IMG/VR virus record: IMGVR_UViG_3300046733_000784 | Coordinates: 1 to 25,421 of that record | Reading direction: 5' to 3' (one strand) | DNA length: 25,421 bases | From: a virus | Part shown: positions 18,575-24,261 of the stretch, in pieces | How the letters are laid out: every line of letters starts with the position of its first letter | Position numbering within the stretch: the first letter of the stretch is position 1 | The notes under the pieces: generated by a model | Told to the model about the DNA's origin: nothing | Databases searched by the model: none | The model's input: the letters and a program-made list of their open reading frames with translations, nothing else | Made by a program: the position numbers and the translations under genes

Positions 18575-19490
18575 CACATTTAGAGTTATTGATTGCGATA
18601 TTATATATTTGTCATACGACGAGCCTAATGCAGAACAAAACTATGCAGACTTGTGTAAGAAAGTTCCGTGGGCAGAGCGTGTGCATGGTGTAAAAGGCAG
18701 TGATAGCGCACACAAAGCAGCCGCTAACAAATCAACTACTGATAGGTTTATTACAATAGACGGCGACAATATTATTGATGAAAAGTTTTTGTCGCAAACA
18801 ATGGACTTTGATGAAAATACAGATTTGACTAATAAAGTTATTAGTTGGACTGCACTTAATAGTATCAATAATCTTACATACGGAAATGGCGGCATTAAGT
18901 GCTGGCCCAAACAACATGTATTAAACATGCGTACACACGAAAATGCACCCAACGATAATCCACATGCACAAGTAGATTTCTGTTGGGATACACAGTACAT
19001 ACAAATGAATGGTACATACAGTACTATTATGAATAATGCTACACCGCATCAAGCATGGCGTGCTGGATTTAGAGAAGGTGTTAAAATGGCACTGGATCAA
19101 GGCATGCGTGTTAGTGTAGAGGACTTTCATAAAAATCACTGGAAGAACTTGCACCGTTTGTACATCTGGCTAATGATTGGTGCAGATGTTGAGAACGGCC
19201 GTTGGGCTATCTACGGCGCACGAGAAGGATTGTACAAGACAATGTGTACAGACTGGGACTTTGTAAATGTACGTGATTTTGATTGGCTCAATGAGTATTG
19301 GGATAGCAAAGATATGGATGAAGACCATATGGAAATAGAAACTGTTGGACTTGGGTATTCACTGATAGACGAACTTGAGTTGCCTATTGCTGCTGAACCA
19401 CTTGATGGAAATCAAAGTCTATTTTTTAAAACAGTATACAAAAATCCGGCACGTGATAACAGCAAACAATTCTTAGATAGAGAACAATAA
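18567..19490 (+). CDS. Glycosyltransferase-like protein with DGD motif
   Basis: It has 307 residues. The N-terminus 'DIIYLSYDEPNAEQNYADL' followed by 'RVHGVKGSDSAHKAAANKS' and 'RFITIDGDNII' has the order of a GT-A Rossmann half: strand, helix, then an acidic DxD-like motif at D65-G66-D67. 'TYGNGGIKCWPKQHVLNMR' follows. The C-terminal half is aromatic-rich ('HWKNLHRLYIWLMIGADV', 'WAIYGAREG'). The same N-terminal domain occurs at the end of the repeat protein at 24262. A GAGGAA site precedes the ATG, which lies inside the preceding gene. Its TAA shares a base with the radical SAM ATG, suggesting the two products act together. Transferase activity is inferred. Confidence 0.62.
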   Translation: MANTFRVIDCDIIYLSYDEPNAEQNYADLCKKVPWAERVHGVKGSDSAHKAAANKSTTDRFITIDGDNIIDEKFLSQTMDFDENTDLTNKVISWTALNSINNLTYGNGGIKCWPKQHVLNMRTHENAPNDNPHAQVDFCWDTQYIQMNGTYSTIMNNATPHQAWRAGFREGVKMALDQGMRVSVEDFHKNHWKNLHRLYIWLMIGADVENGRWAIYGAREGLYKTMCTDWDFVNVRDFDWLNEYWDSKDMDEDHMEIETVGLGYSLIDELELPIAAEPLDGNQSLFFKTVYKNPARDNSKQFLDREQ

Positions 19491-20863
19491 TGGAACGCAG
19501 CGAAAGCGAAGAAATCAAGCGTATCGATAAGATTACGCAGGAAATATCTCCTACGTTTTGCTTTGCCAAGTGGTATCATGCAAACATCTATTTTCAGACA
19601 GGTGAAACACATAGTTGTTATCATCCTGCTCCTCACAAGATTGACGCAGCACCGCTATTAGAGAATCCTAGTGCTATACACAATACAGCACAAAAGAAAG
19701 CAGAACGTGCTGCTATGATGAAAGGTGAACAACCTAGTGGATGCAACTATTGCTGGAAGATTGAAGCAATGGGCAAAGACTATGTTAGTGATAGAAAACA
19801 ACGCAACCAAACTATCTTTTTCAAAGAACGCTTGAAAGCTGTCAAAGAAGGCGGTGCTGAGTTTGATGTTAATCCAGAATACTTGGAAGTTTCGTTTGGT
19901 AATGAGTGCAACTTCCGTTGTGGATATTGTCATCCAAAAGCCAGCAGTAGATATCATCAAGAGATCAAGCAACACGGTCCTTATACAAACGTAAAGAATC
20001 ACAGATGCGATATTGACTGGTTTGAAATATTTGAAGAACAAAGCAATCCGTATTTAGATGCATTTTGGAAATGGTGGCCAGAGCTTAGTAAGGACTTGCA
20101 TATTTTGCGTATTACAGGCGGTGAGCCTACAATACAACAAAGCACATACAAGTTGTTTGATATGCTGGATGCAGATCCTAAACCAGAGTTAGAACTAAAC
20201 TGCAACAGCAACTTAGGTGGCAAGCCAAAGCAGTTGGAAAAGTTTACAAACCGTGTGAATGACTTGTTGACAAACAACAAGATTAGACGTTTTAAAATGT
20301 TTACAAGTATTGACACTTGGGGCAAACGTGCAGAGTATATTCGTGATGGGTTAGACATTGAAGTGTTTGAACGCAACTTAGATTACTTTATGCGCAACTG
20401 TGAAGCACCAATGGTTATTATGATTACATTTAATATTTTCAGTGTCACTACATTCCGCACATTGCTTGAAAAGATTCTTGAATGGCGTAAAAAATACAAT
20501 GATGTAGAAACGCACAGATGGCAACGACTAGGGTTTGATACTCCGCATCTCAAAGAACCTCTACAGTATGATATCAATATCCTGCCTAAAAACTACATGA
20601 GTTATATGCACGACCATTTGCAGTTTATCAAAGAGAACACAGATGATAATCGCAAGGATGCATTTAGCACTATCGAGTATGAAAAGTTTCGTCGTGTAGT
20701 TGATTACATGGAATCTACAGAATATCCACTAGATAAAGTTATTCAAGGACGTAGAGACTTCCACAACTTCTTTGAAGAACAAGGGCGTAGACGTAATGTC
20801 GATCACGAACAAGTGTTTCCAGAGATGTCAGACTTTTTTGAACTTTGTAAGAAATACGTCTAG
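19490..20863 (+). CDS. Radical SAM protein with N-terminal twitch-type cluster
   Basis: It has 457 residues. The radical SAM signature CxxxCxxC is at C140, C144 and C147 ('NECNFRCGYCHPK') and should ligate the SAM-binding [4Fe-4S] cluster. 'RITGGEPT' (GGE at 210-212) is the SAM-binding motif. Before the barrel, C24, C43, C85 and C88 ('CFAKWYH', 'SCYHP', 'CNYCWKIE') could hold one auxiliary [4Fe-4S] cluster, as in twitch-domain radical SAM proteins, but here N-terminal. This matches a 'twitch domain-containing radical SAM protein' family I know from marine phages. The substrate is unknown; co-translation with glycosyltransferase-like genes suggests sugar or peptide modification. It overlaps the convergent GNAT-like gene by 36 bases. 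Confidence 0.87.
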   Translation: MERSESEEIKRIDKITQEISPTFCFAKWYHANIYFQTGETHSCYHPAPHKIDAAPLLENPSAIHNTAQKKAERAAMMKGEQPSGCNYCWKIEAMGKDYVSDRKQRNQTIFFKERLKAVKEGGAEFDVNPEYLEVSFGNECNFRCGYCHPKASSRYHQEIKQHGPYTNVKNHRCDIDWFEIFEEQSNPYLDAFWKWWPELSKDLHILRITGGEPTIQQSTYKLFDMLDADPKPELELNCNSNLGGKPKQLEKFTNRVNDLLTNNKIRRFKMFTSIDTWGKRAEYIRDGLDIEVFERNLDYFMRNCEAPMVIMITFNIFSVTTFRTLLEKILEWRKKYNDVETHRWQRLGFDTPHLKEPLQYDINILPKNYMSYMHDHLQFIKENTDDNRKDAFSTIEYEKFRRVVDYMESTEYPLDKVIQGRRDFHNFFEEQGRRRNVDHEQVFPEMSDFFELCKKYV

Positions 20864-21442
20864 TGCTTGTTTAGTTTCAGGCCACATATTTTCTTCTAGT
20901 TTTTTCATATAAAAATCAACGTCAACTTTCCAAAATGTTTGAAATGTTCCTTTGTACTCTAACTCTATAGGATCTTTTAAATATCCTTGGTTGTGCATAA
21001 TCTTTGACCATATGCGATGTACTTTACTTTGACTTCCAGTTTCTAATGTATTTGTACTAATATATTGAGGATTTTCTAATCCAACATAGTGCATACACAC
21101 AGGCGTAAGCATTTGACTAGTCCAATGATTCATAGGAGAGTGTCGATAGTTGTGTACAGCATGGGCACGTTCCCCGTCAACTATATCATTTAATACACAT
21201 GTTCTAGCACTTATTCTATGTGCATTTTTTCCTAGTATGCCTAACTGTTGCAAACTATGGCTCACACTAGTGCCTACAATATTATCTCCATAGTATAATA
21301 AAAATAAGTTTGCATTTTCGTGTTTGTTAATATAATCTATTAACACAGTTTTATTATGATTGTTATAAAACCCTTTAGCAGCAGCACCTTTATAAAAATC
21401 TGTTAGATCTTGTGTACCATTATACATTTCTAGTTTATACAA
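20828..21442 (-). CDS. GNAT-like acyltransferase (putative)
   Basis: It has 204 residues from a TTG start. AAGGA lies nine bases before the TTG; an ATG at 21427 is the alternative (start five codons later) but lacks a good site. 'NANLFLLYYGDNIVGTSVSHS' (about 43-63) resembles the beta2-beta3 hairpin of GNAT acyltransferases. 'ISARTCVLNDIV' could be the following core strand, and 'YLKDPIELEYKGTFQTFW' the C-terminal part. No clear Q/R-x-x-G-x-G/A acyl-CoA loop is visible, so the assignment is tentative. The eight-base overlap with the upstream ANL ligase suggests that the ligase supplies the activated acyl group that this protein transfers (inference). Confidence 0.55.
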   Translation of the reverse strand: MYKLEMYNGTQDLTDFYKGAAAKGFYNNHNKTVLIDYINKHENANLFLLYYGDNIVGTSVSHSLQQLGILGKNAHRISARTCVLNDIVDGERAHAVHNYRHSPMNHWTSQMLTPVCMHYVGLENPQYISTNTLETGSQSKVHRIWSKIMHNQGYLKDPIELEYKGTFQTFWKVDVDFYMKKLEENMWPETKQALDVFLTKFKKV

Positions 21443-22496
21443 ATGTTTGCGTCCTTATAATCTTTTTTAGATTATTATCTACTTCTATTTTATCTACTGC
21501 CCGAAGTCTAAATCTTGGAATATATCGATGTTGTTCTACAAAATTTGCCATATCTTTTATATTGCCTGTATAATATAATATACACTGATTTTTAATTTGT
21601 TGGCATAATGCAAGTTCTGCACCAGCTGCAACGGCCGCTTTTTCTATTTGTTCAGGGTATACTCTGATAGTATTTTGTTTAAACATATTGTGTTTGCGTC
21701 CGTTAATTGTAAATCTATTTCTGTCACCGTTAACACAGTCACCACTAATCCATATGTTAGATTGACTACTCCATTTGCAAGCAATCTGCCCGTTTACAAT
21801 ATCAACTTCTGCACCCGGAGTAATACTATCTATAGTATATGTATTTTCTTCTTCGCTGTACAACACCATAGGAGGTACTTCAGTACTACCGTATACATTG
21901 TATACTTTTCCTGGATTATGCTCACGTAGCTCGTCCAGCATACCTGTTGGTGTAAAATCACTTCCTGTAATAACAGTTTCTAAACTACTATAATCTAGTG
22001 TCTTCCATCTATCGTGTTTGTGTAATACTTTCCAAACATTGGGTAATAATAATGTATGTGTCGGACGTATTTCGTGTACACGATTTACATAGTCAATGCC
22101 TTTGAATGTTTCGATGTATAGTTCGCAATCTAGTTTTAATGCAAGGTATACACTTAGCACACTAAACGCAATACCGCGAGGAGAATAGTAACTGAGTATT
22201 TTACTATTTTTATCTAACCCTAGTGTTTTAATATTTGCATCTACAACTTGTTCTATGGTTTCTTTGGTATGTCCAATGTCCTGCGGAAATCCAGTTGTAC
22301 CGCTAGTACTTAGATTAAGAAACTGATCACCTCTATAGCCATAGCTATATCCATTTTGCCAATACCAGTTGTGTAATAGTTTAAGAACGTTCTGTTCCCA
22401 GTCTGGGTTGTTACTGTAACAATTCACAGGATTACTTAGTGTGTAATCGCTTATCCATTGTTCGGATATTTGTTCACCGTCTATAAAAATTTTCAT
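21435..22496 (-). CDS. Compact acyl-adenylate-forming (ANL superfamily) ligase
   Basis: It has 353 residues, shorter than the usual 500 or more. Motifs appear in ANL order: the phosphate loop 'LSTSGTTGFPQ' (62-72), 'TVITGSDF' (174-181), 'VYGSTEVPP' (201-209), 'WISGD' (249-253), 'INGRKHNMFK' (264-273), 'RVYPEQIE' (278-285) and a C-terminal 'NNLKKIIR' with K345 at the catalytic A10 lysine position. The usual P-loop PK is PQ (Q72). Most of the N-terminal subdomain is missing or shortened. ANL enzymes activate carboxylates to acyl-AMP, often passing them to CoA or a carrier; the substrate here is unknown. The ATG abuts the TAA of the membrane protein upstream. Confidence 0.85.
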   Translation of the reverse strand: MKIFIDGEQISEQWISDYTLSNPVNCYSNNPDWEQNVLKLLHNWYWQNGYSYGYRGDQFLNLSTSGTTGFPQDIGHTKETIEQVVDANIKTLGLDKNSKILSYYSPRGIAFSVLSVYLALKLDCELYIETFKGIDYVNRVHEIRPTHTLLLPNVWKVLHKHDRWKTLDYSSLETVITGSDFTPTGMLDELREHNPGKVYNVYGSTEVPPMVLYSEEENTYTIDSITPGAEVDIVNGQIACKWSSQSNIWISGDCVNGDRNRFTINGRKHNMFKQNTIRVYPEQIEKAAVAAGAELALCQQIKNQCILYYTGNIKDMANFVEQHRYIPRFRLRAVDKIEVDNNLKKIIRTQTFV

Positions 22497-22715
22497 TTAT
22501 TTCTCGTTGATACAAGCAGGAAAGTTTTTTTCAGTACCGTCGGTGATTTTTTTAGCAATCTTGTAAGGTGTAAATCCAAACATAAAAGGAAAAAATGCGT
22601 GTAATATGCCCATTATAAAAATACCAAGTCCCAAAAAACTATAACATATTGCTATAAAACAATGTGTAAAATAGTTAGTATTTGCTTTTTTTAAATGTTT
22701 CCAATCAAATAACAT
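22497..22715 (-). CDS. Small membrane protein, DUF6356-like
   Basis: It has 72 residues. A hydrophobic stretch from about 19 to 48 ('FIAICYSFLGLGIFIMGIL', then 'HAFFPFMFGFT') can form one or two membrane segments. The pattern of an H before the first segment, then 'HA-x-x-PF-x-F-x-x-T' and an amphipathic tail, resembles the DUF6356 family of small phage and bacterial proteins. The function is unknown. A strong AAAGGAGAG site and a near-consensus sigma-70-type promoter precede it. It is the first gene of the ligase/acyltransferase operon, so it may anchor or serve that pair at the membrane (inference). Confidence 0.68.
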   Translation of the reverse strand: MLFDWKHLKKANTNYFTHCFIAICYSFLGLGIFIMGILHAFFPFMFGFTPYKIAKKITDGTEKNFPACINEK

Positions 22716-22752
22716 ACTTTACTCTCCTTTGAAGACTTTTTAATATGTTATC

Positions 22753-22781
22753 ATTATAGCATATTTTTTAGTGTAAGTCAA
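22753..22781 (-). promoter_or_regulatory. Sigma-70-type promoter, TTGACT-N17-TATAAT
   Basis: On the minus strand TTGACT (22776-22781) is followed by a 17-base spacer and a perfect TATAAT (22753-22758). The -35 box lies inside the last codons of the fibre gene. Predicted transcription starts near 22746, followed by AAAGGAGAG and the ATG at 22715. This should let the small operon be expressed independently of the fibre. Confidence 0.75.
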
Positions 22782-24183
22782 CCCATGTTGTTCCGGTATA
22801 TCCTTGGAACTTGTTATTACTAGTGTTAAACAATATCATACCTGCTTCTGCTGTCATACTATCTCTGTCAGCAAATGTAGTACCTCTAGCTTTAAATACT
22901 GGAACTTCTAATACGCCCTTGTTGTTGAACTCTAGTCTATTTTCTGTATTTGTAACATGTGTATTAGACGCTGAACTTAGTTGTATACCAAAACTTGACG
23001 GCATAGTATTTCCAGTTGCAGCCGGTGTCCCGTCAACTTTAAATCCAAAAAGCCCACCACGTTTGTATTCAGTACCGTTGTATCCCCAGCTTTCGATACT
23101 TAATAGTTCGTCATTGTTTAATAATGATGTTTTAGAATTGCCTTCGCCTCTGTGTGCAAGAGAGTCAATCGAGTCAGTTTGTATACTTAAACTATCAGCA
23201 ATAATATTTACTTCGTCATTTTCATTACCAATGTTTACCTTATCATTTACACCACTAATAAGTGTTCCATTGCTTGAACCTGATACAATATTAATAAATC
23301 CATCTTCGCCTTGTGTGTCATATGCAACTGCTCCAACAAGTCTTCCCATAAAATCAGCTTTGTAAGTTGGCGAGCTTTCCAGGGACAATCTCATTACCGG
23401 TGTGCCATCGTAATGATTTAAGTTGGCTCTTACTTCTGTGTCAGCTCTAGTTGCTCCAATATTAACTATAGGACCTCTTGCAACTGCATCATCTTCAGGA
23501 TAAACAGGATGAGCAAGTCCACCGTAAAACTCCCATTGATCGTATCCACCAGTATTGTTGTGTCCAGTTAGTCGTGTAGCAATATCATCGCCTGGCTGTA
23601 TAGCAAGTAACTCTCCAGTAAGATTTCCTGTAACATTGCCTGTTACGTCTCCAGTTACTCCGCCTATTACTTCACCAGTATGTGTACCTGTAGTATCACC
23701 GAAAAAATCTCCGTAGCTAGTACCATTAAAGTCACCGTTAAATGTACCGTATATTACACTATCAGCAGTTATACTTCCTGTAAGCTCACCGTAAAACGAT
23801 CCAGTAATACTGTCGGCATTAATAGATCTTGCTCCAGTATTAACAATAGCTTCGCCATTGCTATCTACAATGTTTCCGACAACATCAGCAATAACCAATC
23901 CAGTATCACCATCAAATGCTAACCCCTCGTTGTCGTCGTATACACTACCAGTAACACTACCAGTTAGATTGCCTGTGGAAGATAAAATAGTATTACCTTC
24001 TGTATCTTCAATGGTTCCAATCAAAGAACCATACAAGTTTCCAGTTTCAACATCAACTAATATAATACCGTCAACATCAACAACACTGGCTTTAATCTGT
24101 CCCTGCCAGCTATCAACAATAACTGTTTCGTCTGCTGTAATAATATCTAGTCGGTATGCTTCACCTGGTATAAAATCGGTCAT
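22768..24183 (-). CDS. Tail fibre-like protein on the inverted strand
   Basis: It has 471 residues from the ATG at 24183, which follows GAGGAA by eight bases. A GTG 11 codons upstream extends the frame but lies inside the late promoter box, so it is rejected. The protein is low in cysteine and rich in G, T, D and N. Short 'TGxVTGxVTG'-type repeats fill much of the N-terminal half (densest near residues 160-195), as in trimeric beta-helical fibre shafts and in the collar fibre at 8402. The C-terminal tip reads 'EAGMILFNTSNNKFQGYTG' followed by W, a common end of marine phage fibre proteins. It is the only structural gene on this strand and is probably an additional or host-range fibre. Confidence 0.78.
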   Translation of the reverse strand: MTDFIPGEAYRLDIITADETVIVDSWQGQIKASVVDVDGIILVDVETGNLYGSLIGTIEDTEGNTILSSTGNLTGSVTGSVYDDNEGLAFDGDTGLVIADVVGNIVDSNGEAIVNTGARSINADSITGSFYGELTGSITADSVIYGTFNGDFNGTSYGDFFGDTTGTHTGEVIGGVTGDVTGNVTGNLTGELLAIQPGDDIATRLTGHNNTGGYDQWEFYGGLAHPVYPEDDAVARGPIVNIGATRADTEVRANLNHYDGTPVMRLSLESSPTYKADFMGRLVGAVAYDTQGEDGFINIVSGSSNGTLISGVNDKVNIGNENDEVNIIADSLSIQTDSIDSLAHRGEGNSKTSLLNNDELLSIESWGYNGTEYKRGGLFGFKVDGTPAATGNTMPSSFGIQLSSASNTHVTNTENRLEFNNKGVLEVPVFKARGTTFADRDSMTAEAGMILFNTSNNKFQGYTGTTWVDLH

Positions 24184-24206
24184 TTTTGTTGGTTCCTCTT
24201 CTCTAG

Positions 24207-24214
24207 TATTTATC
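24207..24214 (-). promoter_or_regulatory. T4-type late promoter box (GATAAATA) for the inverted fibre
   Basis: On the minus strand GATAAATA sits 23 bases before the ATG at 24183, the same octamer and gap as at 7769-7800. The GAGGAA site lies between. It supports late expression of this fibre and the choice of the downstream ATG. Confidence 0.6.
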
Positions 24215-24225
24215 ACATTCTGTTC

Positions 24226-24254
24226 TTGACTTGTTGATTAAAATATGTTATAAC
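24226..24254 (+). promoter_or_regulatory. Sigma-70-type promoter, TTGACT-N17-TATAAC
   Basis: TTGACT (24226-24231) and TATAAC (24249-24254) are separated by 17 bases. The usual start point, six to eight bases after the -10 box, falls at 24261-24262, on or next to the ATG. It is divergent from the late box of the inverted fibre. An extended -10 (TGATATAAT, 24267-24275) lies just inside the gene and is a possible alternative. Confidence 0.6.
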
Positions 24255-24261
24255 TAGTTAT

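Noticed and set aside
18641-20577. Several minus-strand ORFs of 60-127 codons opposite the transferase-like and radical SAM genes
   Set aside because: They are fully opposite genes with clear motifs, lack ribosome sites and encode S/L/I/C-rich shadow-type proteins.
22737-22766. AT-rich hairpin (AATATG...CATATT followed by T's) as a terminator
   Set aside because: The stem is only six A/T-dominated pairs, and the region is better explained as the -10 and leader of the minus-strand promoter.
23606-23700. Short periodic DNA in the fibre gene as a possible CRISPR or DNA repeat array
   Set aside because: The periodicity follows codons for TGxVTG-type protein repeats, without conserved repeats separated by unique spacers.
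24184-24216. GTG start extending the inverted fibre by 11 residues
   Set aside because: The GTG overlaps the GATAAATA late box and has no ribosome site, whereas the ATG at 24183 follows GAGGAA at a normal distance.
22811-24229. + strand ORFs of 80-184 codons opposite the inverted fibre
   Set aside because: They are antisense shadows of the repeat-rich fibre, with P/S/L/V-rich products and no start signals.
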